A stretch of 13,954 bases of DNA from CAZHJE01 sp964532965 (GTDB lineage: Bacteria; Patescibacteriota; WWE3; UBA101185; UBA10185). The translations under genes were made by a program, and so were the position numbers. The stretch is taken from the NCBI GenBank assembly GCA_964532965.1, contig CAZHJE010000019.1, positions 1 through 13,954 on the forward strand, written 5' to 3'. The notes below the pieces were generated by a model. That model made no database searches and was not told where the DNA came from. It saw only the letters and a list, made by a program, of their open reading frames with translations. This document shows positions 1 through 6,981 of this stretch, piece after piece (the stretch's first letter is position 1; each line of letters begins with the position of its first letter).

Positions 1-10
1 CATTACACTC

Positions 11-625
11 ATGTATATTGTATTCGAAGGTATAGTTGGTTGCGGAAAAAGCACACAAGTAAAATTACTTAAAGATTATTTAACAGCGAAATACCCAGAT
101 AAAGAAATCATTTTAACTAAAGAACCCGGCGGTACAGAAATTGCAGATGCAATACGAAAAGTTGTCCAAGGAACTCCGTTTGACGAAGATATGGAAAATA
201 TTTGTGAAGCCTACTTATATGCTGCCTCACGTGCACAAGGGTTAAGAAAAGTAGTAAAACCCGCAATAGAGGCAGGAAACTATGCAATTTCAGATAGAAA
301 TTTTATTACAAGCTTAGCTAATCAGGCATTTGGTAGAAACTTAGGCATAGAAATGGTGTTAAAGATTAATGAAACAGCAATAGAAGGTTACATCCCAGAT
401 AAAGTGATATTTATAGATACACCAATTGAAACATGTCTAACTAGACTAGATGATCATGATGGAGATAAATTTGAAAAACTTGGTATAGATTTTCATAAAA
501 AAGTCTATTTAGGATATAAAGAAATAGCTAATTTACCCATGTTTAAAAATAGATGGTTAACTATTGACGGAAATAAAAGCATAGAAAATATACATAAAGA
601 AATTGTTGAAAAATTACAACTTTAA
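11..625 (+). CDS. tmk: Thymidylate kinase (dTMP kinase)
   Basis: Predicted to phosphorylate dTMP to dTDP with ATP in the cytosol, the step that joins de novo and salvage dTTP synthesis. The 204-residue product has the usual family length. Seen directly: a P-loop at residues 7-15 (GIVGCGKST), the TKEPGGT motif at 36-42, AASRAQ at 71-76 (family: AADRAQ) and SDRNFITSLANQ at 94-105, a variant of the family DRYxxSxxAYQ. The lid around 145-168 has R145 but lacks the usual DRxE signature. The P-loop and lid are therefore both slightly off consensus, and another NMP or deoxynucleoside kinase of the same fold cannot be fully excluded, although TKEPGGT favours Tmk. Only 10 bases lie upstream in the window, so its promoter cannot be judged. 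The histidine kinase gene follows after 53 bp and has its own predicted promoter. Confidence 0.87.
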   Translation: MYIVFEGIVGCGKSTQVKLLKDYLTAKYPDKEIILTKEPGGTEIADAIRKVVQGTPFDEDMENICEAYLYAASRAQGLRKVVKPAIEAGNYAISDRNFITSLANQAFGRNLGIEMVLKINETAIEGYIPDKVIFIDTPIETCLTRLDDHDGDKFEKLGIDFHKKVYLGYKEIANLPMFKNRWLTIDGNKSIENIHKEIVEKLQL

Positions 626-643
626 CATTTAACACAAAATATA

Positions 644-672
644 TAGATAATAATTTACTGCAATGCTAAAAT
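644..672 (+). promoter_or_regulatory. Predicted sigma70-type promoter of the histidine kinase gene
   Basis: TAGATA (644-649) and TAAAAT (667-672) are separated by 17 bp, and TGC directly before the second box makes it an extended -10. The box ends 6 nt before the ATG at 679, so the RNA is predicted to begin at or next to the start codon. Confidence 0.5.
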
Positions 673-678
673 AAATTA

Positions 679-1803
679 ATGCCTTATAACAAAGATTTAG
701 AACTTGAAAAAGATAAACTTAGATCTATTATCGATACACTTGAGGAAGCAATAATCATTGTCGATTCCGCTCAAAAAATAGTTAATTTTAATAAAGCAGC
801 AGAAAATCTAACGGGCTATAGCATAACCGAAGTAATTGACCAAAATATTCATGACATAATTAAATTATTCGATGGAGATTATTATATTTCTCCTGACGAA
901 TACGCCCCTACTGGTGAAATTGATTACGGAGGAGTAATCTTTAAAAAAGAATTAGTAAAACTTATTAATAAACAAGGAAAAGACGTTCTTATTAGTATTG
1001 AATCCAGAAAAATTAAAGAAGGTTCTAAGATAAGCGTAGGCAGTATCATAACTATCAAAGATGTGTCGTCACAAAAAGAGCTAGAAAGAATGAAACTTGA
1101 CTTTGTATCCATGTCAATTCATGTATTGAGAACCCCGATCACGGTACTTAGAGGATACCTTTCTATACTATTTAGAGATAAAACTATTGTTAAGCTAGAT
1201 GAGGAAGAACTCGATACTTTAAATCGAGCAGTAAGTGGTGCAGACGAATTAAGAGACTTAGTCGAAAATTTACTTAATCTTTCTGAGCTAGAACGAGGAG
1301 AGTTCAAAATTAAAAGGCAAAAATCATCCATAGAAGGTGCAATACAAAAAATAATAAACGAACTTAGCCAAATCTCTAGTGTAAAAGGCCTACCATTGCT
1401 GTATACACCCCCGCTCTATCCGATTCCATCTGTTGATTGCGATATAACAAGGATAGAAGAAGTATTAAGAACACTTATCGAAAATGCTATTAAATATACA
1501 GATAAAGGTATGGTTAAAGTATCTGTAGAAAAAACAGATAAAGAAGTAAAAATCTCCGTAATGGATACAGGTAAAGGTATTCCACAAGAAAATATGCCCC
1601 ATTTATTTAGCAAATTTTACAGAATAAAAGCAGCACTTGAGATGCAAAGCGGAAGTGGTCTTGGACTTTATGTTAGCAAAAAAATAATTGAAGCTCATAA
1701 TGGGAAAATATGGGTAGAAAGCAAAGAAGGTAAAGGAACAACTTTTTACTTTACATTACCGTTATTTAATAAAGAAACTTTAACTAATGCTGATTTTGGC
1801 TAA
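679..1803 (+). CDS. Soluble PAS-domain sensor histidine kinase
   Basis: Predicted sensor kinase of a two-component system: it would autophosphorylate on His and pass the phosphate to a response regulator, none of which is encoded in this window. The 374 residues hold an N-terminal PAS domain (about 10-130, with NFNKAAENLTGYS typical of the family), a dimerisation/phosphoacceptor helix pair (about 135-210) with H148 in SIHVLRTP, and a HATPase domain with the N-box IENAIKYT (267-274, N269), G1 DTGKGIP (296-302) and G2 GSGLGL (325-330). No membrane helix or signal peptide is visible, so it should sense a cytosolic cue. Odd point: the residue after the phosphoacceptor His is Val, where most of the family has Glu or Asp. 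It converges on the leftward M20 gene with only 11 bp between the stop codons. Confidence 0.88.
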   Translation: MPYNKDLELEKDKLRSIIDTLEEAIIIVDSAQKIVNFNKAAENLTGYSITEVIDQNIHDIIKLFDGDYYISPDEYAPTGEIDYGGVIFKKELVKLINKQGKDVLISIESRKIKEGSKISVGSIITIKDVSSQKELERMKLDFVSMSIHVLRTPITVLRGYLSILFRDKTIVKLDEEELDTLNRAVSGADELRDLVENLLNLSELERGEFKIKRQKSSIEGAIQKIINELSQISSVKGLPLLYTPPLYPIPSVDCDITRIEEVLRTLIENAIKYTDKGMVKVSVEKTDKEVKISVMDTGKGIPQENMPHLFSKFYRIKAALEMQSGSGLGLYVSKKIIEAHNGKIWVESKEGKGTTFYFTLPLFNKETLTNADFG

Positions 1804-1814
1804 CTTGAAGATTC

Positions 1815-3188
1815 TTAAAGATTCCCCAACTCAAATAGGTATTTTGTAAAAACAGTCATGCCGTGCTCGTAATCTTTTAGTCTGATATTTTCATTTGGGG
1901 CATGTGGTTTGCATCCTGCGTATTCTGCGCCAATATTTACAACAGGAATATCATAAATAGAAGCAATATAGTATATTGGGCCACTGCCTAAAGAAGTAAT
2001 TATTACTGTTGGTTTTGCTTTATAATATTCTTCAAACACGGCATAACATTTTTTAATATATGGATTTTCGATAGATGATTTACCTGCTTCTTCATTAACT
2101 AAAACATCAATGTTAATATCATCAAAACCCCTTTGATCTAAGTGTTTTCGCAACTTATCTAAAATTTCATTAGTAGTTTGATTTTTTATCAGTCTAAAAT
2201 CTAATTTGGCTGTTGCTTTTTTTGGAAGAACAGTTTTTACACCTTTAGGTTCAGTATATCCCGCCCAAATTCCACAAATGTTCGCAGTAGCTGTAAAATA
2301 CATTTGTTTAACAAACTCATTTTTGTCTTCTTTGTTTTTTAAAGTTTTCTCGATCCCAATTTCGTTACTAAATTTATGCGGATCAAATACTTTTTCTGCT
2401 ATTAATTGTGATTCTGCTTGTGTAGGGTAAATGGCATTGTCATACATTCCATCTACTGTAACGTTACCATTTACATCTCTAATTGTTGCTAAGGCGTGCA
2501 CTAGTCTCCAAACAGGACTATCGGCAATACAGGCGTAGCCTGAATGCAAATCTAGTTTATTAAATTCACAAGATAACTCTACATATAGAACACCTTTCAT
2601 GCCTAACTTTAGTTCCGGAGCATTATCTTCGTTCACACCTCCAGTTTCCCACACACAAACGTCACAATCTTTCCAAAAATCGCCATACTTTTCTTGCAGA
2701 TAATGCATATTGATACTTCCAATTTCTTCTTCACCTTCGATTAACCATTTAATATTTACCGGCAAATCACCTGTAGTATCTAATATATTTTTTATCGCTT
2801 GTATCCTAAAAAGTAAATTAGCTTTATTATCTGAAACACCTCTTGCATATAGTTTTTCGTCTCTGATTGTTGGGTCAAACGGAGCGGATTCCCACTCATC
2901 TAAGGGGTCTTCTGGTTGCACATCATAATGATTATATATAAGTACTGTTTTCTTTGTCTTTGAGGCAATAGGTGCTTTTAGTTCGGCAAGTATATATGGA
3001 AATGAATTATTAACTACAACCGACTGTGTTATTGCGCCAATGCTGTTAAGCTTTTGAAATACCATATCGTGCATTTCTTTCATACCGATATTTTTAGATG
3101 CTACTGATGGCTGTTTACAAAAGATTTTTAGTTCTTCTATGTAACCTGCCTGATTACCTGAAATATTCGAAAATATATTATTATCCAT
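1815..3188 (-). CDS. M20-family metallopeptidase (dipeptidase-like), copy 1
   Basis: Predicted cytosolic dizinc exopeptidase that cuts dipeptides or small peptides. Over 457 residues it shows the M20 layout: H87 and D89 in NHYDVQ, bridging D120 in GVSDNK, EGEEE at 151-155 with the catalytic and metal-binding Glu, the third-ligand position at E181, DLHSG at 213-217 in the dimerisation lid with H215, and final ligand H429 in PHAPNE. The start is set at ATG 3188. The open frame runs 71 codons further upstream, but that extension lies antisense over the M29 gene and does not resemble M20 sequence, whereas a good promoter ends 7 nt before 3188. It is a diverged paralogue of the M20 gene at 4284-5651; one has Glu and the other Asp at the third-ligand position, so their substrates probably differ. 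Exact substrate unknown. Confidence 0.9.
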   Translation of the reverse strand: MDNNIFSNISGNQAGYIEELKIFCKQPSVASKNIGMKEMHDMVFQKLNSIGAITQSVVVNNSFPYILAELKAPIASKTKKTVLIYNHYDVQPEDPLDEWESAPFDPTIRDEKLYARGVSDNKANLLFRIQAIKNILDTTGDLPVNIKWLIEGEEEIGSINMHYLQEKYGDFWKDCDVCVWETGGVNEDNAPELKLGMKGVLYVELSCEFNKLDLHSGYACIADSPVWRLVHALATIRDVNGNVTVDGMYDNAIYPTQAESQLIAEKVFDPHKFSNEIGIEKTLKNKEDKNEFVKQMYFTATANICGIWAGYTEPKGVKTVLPKKATAKLDFRLIKNQTTNEILDKLRKHLDQRGFDDINIDVLVNEEAGKSSIENPYIKKCYAVFEEYYKAKPTVIITSLGSGPIYYIASIYDIPVVNIGAEYAGCKPHAPNENIRLKDYEHGMTVFTKYLFELGNL

Positions 3189-3195
3189 GTAAATA

Positions 3196-3224
3196 TTTTT
3201 ATAACTTTTGATTAGCCTTGTCAA
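3196..3224 (-). promoter_or_regulatory. Predicted promoter of M20 copy 1, overlapping the divergent promoter
   Basis: On the minus strand a perfect TTGACA (3224-3219) lies 17 bp from TAAAAA (3201-3196), which ends 7 nt before the ATG. The -35 box occupies almost the same bases as the -35 box of the rightward promoter. Confidence 0.5.
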
Positions 3225-3246
3225 ACAAATGAAATATGAGTAATAT
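3218..3246 (+). promoter_or_regulatory. Predicted promoter of the M29-M20-ZIP operon
   Basis: TTGTCA (3218-3223) and TAATAT (3241-3246) are spaced by 17 bp, each matching the sigma70 consensus at five of six positions. The -10 box ends 6 nt before the ATG at 3253, predicting a leaderless mRNA. Confidence 0.6.
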
Positions 3247-3252
3247 ACCACT

Positions 3253-4278
3253 ATGGAAAATAAGCTACAAAATGGTGCGTCTACAGCTATTAACATATGT
3301 CTTTCAGTTACTAATAATGATAGGGTGATTATTGTTTCAGATATAGAAACATACGAAGTAGGTACAGCTCTAAAGCAGGAGGCATTAAAACTAACATCCA
3401 ATGTACTTTTACTTAAAATAGAAGATTATATTTCAAGACCTGCTGATTCTTTTCCAAATGATTTAAAAAAAGCAATACAAGAGTTTGCTCCCAACGTATC
3501 CATATATGCGGCACAAGCACTAAAAGGAGAGTTACCGAGATTTAGAAGACCTTTAACAACATATCTTGCAGACGAACTTAAATGCAGACATGCCCATATG
3601 GTTGGAATTACTAAACAACTAATGGAAGACGGTATGAACCAAGATTATGATTTGATATATAAAGTTACACATAATGTATACAACAAAGTTATAGAAGCAA
3701 AATATATTCATGTAAAAGATGTTTATGGAACTGATATTTCTTATGAGTTAGACAACAAAAACATAGTGTGGTTACCTGATGACGGCAAGATAACAAGTGA
3801 TAATTGGAGTAATTTACCAAGTGGTGAAGTCTTTACAGCTCCAATAAATGTAAATGGAACATATGTAGGGTGGGTTTTGGGTGATTATTTATCTGAAAAG
3901 TACGGTGTACTTGCAAATCCAATAAAAATACTTATTAAAGACTCATTGATAACCAATATAGAAGGTGATGAAAATATTAAAAAAGATTTTGAAGAATATG
4001 TTAATGCATATGAAAATGGCAATAAGGTAGGAGAACTTGGTATTGGGACACTTGTAGGTTTAACAGCATTTGTTGGTAATCTTTTACAAGATGAAAAATA
4101 TCCTGGTGTACACATGGCTTTTGGAAACCCATACCCAGAAAAAACACATGCGACTTGGACGTGTGAATCACATATCGATGTGATAGCAAAAGATACGACT
4201 ATAACGTTAGAATATGAAAGTGGAAATATGGAAGTAATTATGCGAGATGGTAATTATTTAGATATTATTTTGCATTAA
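3253..4278 (+). CDS. M29-family (AmpS/aminopeptidase T-like) metallo-aminopeptidase
   Basis: Predicted to remove N-terminal amino acids from peptides in the cytosol using a two-metal centre. The 341-residue product has the C-terminal catalytic signatures of family M29: PSGEVFTAP (189-197, E192), VGELGIGT (259-266, E261), GVHMAFGNPYP (285-295, H287) and HATWTCESHID (299-309). The N-terminal half is the diverged non-catalytic part. No signal peptide is present. It is the first gene of a tight operon: the next gene, an M20 peptidase, starts 5 bp after its stop, and a ZIP transporter follows. The N-terminal region is less typical than the C-terminal one, so substrate range cannot be predicted. 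Confidence 0.85.
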   Translation: MENKLQNGASTAINICLSVTNNDRVIIVSDIETYEVGTALKQEALKLTSNVLLLKIEDYISRPADSFPNDLKKAIQEFAPNVSIYAAQALKGELPRFRRPLTTYLADELKCRHAHMVGITKQLMEDGMNQDYDLIYKVTHNVYNKVIEAKYIHVKDVYGTDISYELDNKNIVWLPDDGKITSDNWSNLPSGEVFTAPINVNGTYVGWVLGDYLSEKYGVLANPIKILIKDSLITNIEGDENIKKDFEEYVNAYENGNKVGELGIGTLVGLTAFVGNLLQDEKYPGVHMAFGNPYPEKTHATWTCESHIDVIAKDTTITLEYESGNMEVIMRDGNYLDIILH

Positions 4279-4283
4279 AATGT

Positions 4284-5651
4284 ATGGACAAATTATTAGA
4301 ATACATAGAAAAAAATAAAGATAACTTTCTAACTACACTTATAGAATTATTAAAAATACCATCTATTTCTGCACAAAGTGAGCATAAAGAAGATACAAAA
4401 CATGCTGCCGAATGGTTAGAAAAGAAACTAGCTGAATTAAAGTTTGATACAAAGATATATGAAACAAAGGGGCATCCAATTGTTTATGGTGAACATATTG
4501 TCGATAAGACAAAGCCTACTATATTAATTTATGGGCATTATGATGTGCAATCACCAGATCCACTAGAAGCATGGATAACACCTCCATTTGAACCAACAAT
4601 AAGAGATAATAATTTATATGCACGGGGTGTTGCCGATGATAAAGGACAATTATTTACTCATTTTTGTGCAATTGAAGCAATACTAAACACTAAAAATAAC
4701 TTGAATGTAAATGTTAAATTTTTAATTGAAGGTGAAGAAGAAGTTGGCGGGCCAAATTTAGATAGTTTTGTAAAAGAAAACATTGAGTTATTAAGAGCAG
4801 ATATATGTTTAATTTCAGATTCGCATTCATTGTCGACAACCCAACCACTTATTGATTATGGCCTTAGAGGAATTGTATATTTAGAACTTACTTTATCTAC
4901 AATGCCAAGAGATGTACATTCGGGATTGTATGGAGGCAATATACCAAATGCAGCAATGGAATTAGTAAGTATATTAACTAAACTAAAAGATGAAACAACG
5001 CAAAAAATATTAATTCCAAAATTTTATGATGATGTTAGAACACTAAGTGCTGAAGAGTTAGATGAATTTAAAAGATCTCCATTCACTAAAGAAACAATAA
5101 TTAGTGAAACAAAAGTAAAGCAATTAGTTGGAGTAGATTTAGATATTAAAACACCTATAGAAAGAAGCGGGGCACAACCAACGCTTGATGTAAATGGTAT
5201 GCATAGCGGATACATTGGAGAAGGTCCAAAAACAATCATTCCGGCTAAGGCATCTTGCAAAATAAGTATGCGATTAGTTCCAAACCAAACTGAAGATAAA
5301 ATATATTTAGAAGTAGAAAAATATTTAAAAGAAATTACACCTCCATACGTAGATTTAAAAATCAAAAAATTACATGGCGGTAACCCAATTTTATTTAATA
5401 GAGATAGCGCATACTTTAAAAAAGCAGAAGAAGCACTGATTATGGTTTTTGGAAATAAACCAGTATATGAACTCTTAGGAGGCAGTATACCGGTAACAGC
5501 AATATTTAAAGAATTATTAGGCATAGATTCTATACTTATGGGGTTTGGACTACCAGATGATGGTCTGCACTCTCCAAATGAAAAGTTAAATTTAGCTATG
5601 TTTTATAATGGCATTAAAACATCAACATATTTTTTAGAGAGTTTTAGTTAA
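4284..5651 (+). CDS. M20-family metallopeptidase (dipeptidase-like), copy 2
   Basis: Predicted cytosolic dizinc peptidase acting on dipeptides or short peptides. The 455 residues carry H85 and D87 in GHYDVQ, bridging D118 in GVADDKG, EGEEE at 149-153, third ligand D179 in ISDS, RDVHSG at 209-214 (H212, lid domain) and H429 in LHSPNE. The Asp at 179, against Glu in copy 1, and the LGGSIP segment at 398-403 are like the CNDP/PepV-type dipeptidases. It begins 5 bp after the M29 gene with no Shine-Dalgarno sequence, so translation probably depends on coupling to the preceding gene. A TAAAAT over the junction sits only 2 nt before the ATG and is unlikely to be a promoter for it. The ZIP gene starts 16 bp downstream. 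Confidence 0.9.
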   Translation: MDKLLEYIEKNKDNFLTTLIELLKIPSISAQSEHKEDTKHAAEWLEKKLAELKFDTKIYETKGHPIVYGEHIVDKTKPTILIYGHYDVQSPDPLEAWITPPFEPTIRDNNLYARGVADDKGQLFTHFCAIEAILNTKNNLNVNVKFLIEGEEEVGGPNLDSFVKENIELLRADICLISDSHSLSTTQPLIDYGLRGIVYLELTLSTMPRDVHSGLYGGNIPNAAMELVSILTKLKDETTQKILIPKFYDDVRTLSAEELDEFKRSPFTKETIISETKVKQLVGVDLDIKTPIERSGAQPTLDVNGMHSGYIGEGPKTIIPAKASCKISMRLVPNQTEDKIYLEVEKYLKEITPPYVDLKIKKLHGGNPILFNRDSAYFKKAEEALIMVFGNKPVYELLGGSIPVTAIFKELLGIDSILMGFGLPDDGLHSPNEKLNLAMFYNGIKTSTYFLESFS

Positions 5652-5667
5652 CAAGCCAAAATAGTAT

Positions 5668-6420
5668 ATGCCTATTTTTTTATATATCGTTATTTCAACA
5701 TTAGCAGTAAGCCTACTATCTGTTGTATCAAGTATAGTTTTAATTAAAAAAAATTTAGTAACACAAAAACTACTGTCATTTTTTGTGAGTTTTGGCGCGG
5801 GCGTAATGCTAGCCAATGCCTTTTTTGATTTACTTCCCGAGGCGTTTGAGAGCAGTAATAATACTGAAAACATTTTAGTATATACATTTTGTGGCATCAT
5901 TACATTCTTTTTTATGGAAAGATTTTTCTTGTGGTTTCATCATCATGATAGTGACCATGATATTAGGGTTACACCAATGTTAATTATATTTGGCGATGGT
6001 ATGCATAATTTTATTGATGGAATTGCAATTGCAGCATCTTTTTTAATTAATCCAATTGTTGGAGTTAGTACTACACTAGCAATCATTGCACATGAAATAC
6101 CGCAAGAATTATCTGATTTTAGTATATTAGTAAAAAATGGCTATTCAAACACAAAAGCCTTACTTCTAAATTTGGCATCAGCTTTAATATCTATCATTGG
6201 TGGAATACTTGCATATTTTTATTTAAATAATATAAATTATATGTTGCCAAACATACTAGGCTTTAGTGCTGGCATGTTTATATACATTGCATGTTCAGAT
6301 TTAATTCCAGATATGCATCATGAGTTTAAAGAAGATAAGAGATTACGACAATCTATCCCATTTGTGTTAGGGATGCTGTTAATTATTTTATTAACAGTCT
6401 TTATTGAACAATCCCATTAA
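5668..6420 (+). CDS. ZIP-family divalent metal transporter
   Basis: Predicted inner-membrane importer of Zn2+ or related divalent ions (ZupT/GufA branch of the ZIP family). The 250-residue product has about eight hydrophobic segments and the two metal-site helices: HNFIDG (113-118) in helix IV and AHEIPQE (141-147) in helix V. A His-rich loop, HHHDSDH (91-97), lies between helices III and IV, as in many ZIPs, and may collect metal. The gene follows the M20 gene by 16 bp with no promoter of its own that I can see, so it appears to be the last gene of the peptidase operon. Supplying metal to the three two-metal peptidases is the natural reading of that linkage, but it is inference. Confidence 0.88.
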   Translation: MPIFLYIVISTLAVSLLSVVSSIVLIKKNLVTQKLLSFFVSFGAGVMLANAFFDLLPEAFESSNNTENILVYTFCGIITFFFMERFFLWFHHHDSDHDIRVTPMLIIFGDGMHNFIDGIAIAASFLINPIVGVSTTLAIIAHEIPQELSDFSILVKNGYSNTKALLLNLASALISIIGGILAYFYLNNINYMLPNILGFSAGMFIYIACSDLIPDMHHEFKEDKRLRQSIPFVLGMLLIILLTVFIEQSH

Positions 6421-6489
6421 CTAAGCAGGTTTAAATTTATAACAAGCTAAAAAGATACAAACAGCAACAAGAATAGAGTAGGGAAGCAT
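6421..6489 (-). CDS. Possible 22-residue single-helix membrane peptide
   Basis: Reading leftward, ATG at 6489 opens 22 codons ending in TAG at 6421, directly beside the ZIP stop codon. The product, MLPYSILVAVCIFLACYKFK followed by PA, looks like a single membrane helix with a basic end. A TAAATT box ends 6 nt before the ATG and TTAAAA lies 17 bp further upstream, the same geometry as at larger genes here. Such matches are common by chance in AT-rich DNA and I recognise no family, so this is tentative. Without it, 6421-6520 is an empty gap between convergent genes. Confidence 0.25.
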   Translation of the reverse strand: MLPYSILVAVCIFLACYKFKPA

Positions 6490-6520
6490 AGTAATAATTT
6501 ACTTTGTATAGTAAAACTTT

Positions 6521-6946
6521 TTAAATACCATATATCAAAATATTATCTAAATCATAACATAGGTCGTTAAATATATCGTTATCATTCACTCCAAAGTATT
6601 TAGAAAAGTAGGTACACACATTAAAGACATCTCTTTTAAGCATATCTCTAGCATTAGGATTTTCTTTAATATTAACACTTTGAGGAAAATCAATAATGTA
6701 TAGCATATTGTTCCAATAGAGGATGTTGTACTTTGATAAGTCAGAATGAATAATACCTTGGTGTATAAATTTTCTTATGTTCTCTATTATGGTAGCAAAC
6801 ACTTTTTTTGCCAGCGTTACGTCGTTAAATGCAATGTCTTTTAGTTGAGGTGCAACAGTATTTTTATCGCCAATAAATTCCATAATTATGGAATTATTTG
6901 TCATTTGCCACTTGCTTCCACAAGCGGCATACTGCAATTTCTTCAC
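6521..6946 (-). CDS. RIO1-type kinase, C-terminal half (frame split from the N-terminal half)
   Basis: Carries the C-lobe of an RIO1-type atypical protein kinase/ATPase: MEFIG (22-26), the catalytic loop HSDLSKYNIL (67-76, with D69 and N74), the metal-binding IDFPQSV (85-91, D86) and the RDVFNVCTYFSKYF segment (105-118) typical of RIO1. The earliest start in this frame is GTG at 6946. Residues 1-15 translated from there look unlike RIO sequence, while homology begins at T16-N17. The ATP-binding half is encoded immediately upstream in another frame and ends in TAA at 6970. Taking out 80 nt between the two halves gives one 243-residue RIO protein. RIO1 proteins act in small-subunit ribosome maturation in archaea and eukaryotes; their job in bacteria is not settled. 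As it stands the gene is a pseudogene, two polypeptides, or needs an unusual decoding event. Confidence 0.8.
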   Translation of the reverse strand: MKKLQYAACGSKWQMTNNSIIMEFIGDKNTVAPQLKDIAFNDVTLAKKVFATIIENIRKFIHQGIIHSDLSKYNILYWNNMLYIIDFPQSVNIKENPNARDMLKRDVFNVCTYFSKYFGVNDNDIFNDLCYDLDNILIYGI

Positions 6947-6981
6947 CTTATAAAATAAAAAAATTTATGTTAAGAAATTGT
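6902..6981 (-). other. 80-nt structured interruption inside the RIO kinase gene
   Basis: On the coding strand the N-terminal half reads ...CCA TAT AAA TTT ACA, then ATT TCT TAA. The C-terminal half resumes with ACA AAT AAT TCC. The two ACA codons (6981-6979 and 6901-6899) are exactly 80 nt apart and share the four bases ACAA. Joining them gives ...IPKPYKFT-NNSIIMEFIG..., with normal RIO1 spacing. Within the segment CAATTTCTT pairs perfectly with AAGAAATTG (9 bp, with an inner ATAAA/TTTAT stem). Just before the landing ACA a 10-bp stem, TGCCGCTTGT/GCAAGTGGCA with two G-T wobbles, is capped by a GGAA tetraloop. It could be a small insertion with a 4-bp target duplication, or a translational bypass (hop) element. 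The sequence alone does not decide. Confidence 0.6.

Noticed and set aside
1804..1814. Intrinsic terminator between the convergent histidine kinase and M20 genes
   Set aside because: No stable GC-containing hairpin followed by a T-run was found on either strand. I found no convincing intrinsic terminator anywhere in the window.
3189..3401. 71-codon N-terminal extension of the leftward M20 gene
   Set aside because: It lies antisense over the start of the M29 gene, does not resemble M20 sequence, and a TTGACA promoter ends 7 nt before the ATG at 3188.
4276..4281. TAAAAT as a separate promoter for the second M20 gene
   Set aside because: It overlaps the previous stop codon and ends only 2 nt before the ATG, too close for a transcription start at or before the start codon.
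5024..5524. 166-codon leftward open frame inside the second M20 gene
   Set aside because: Its product is a low-complexity antisense shadow with no recognisable motif, while the plus-strand frame is a complete M20 enzyme.
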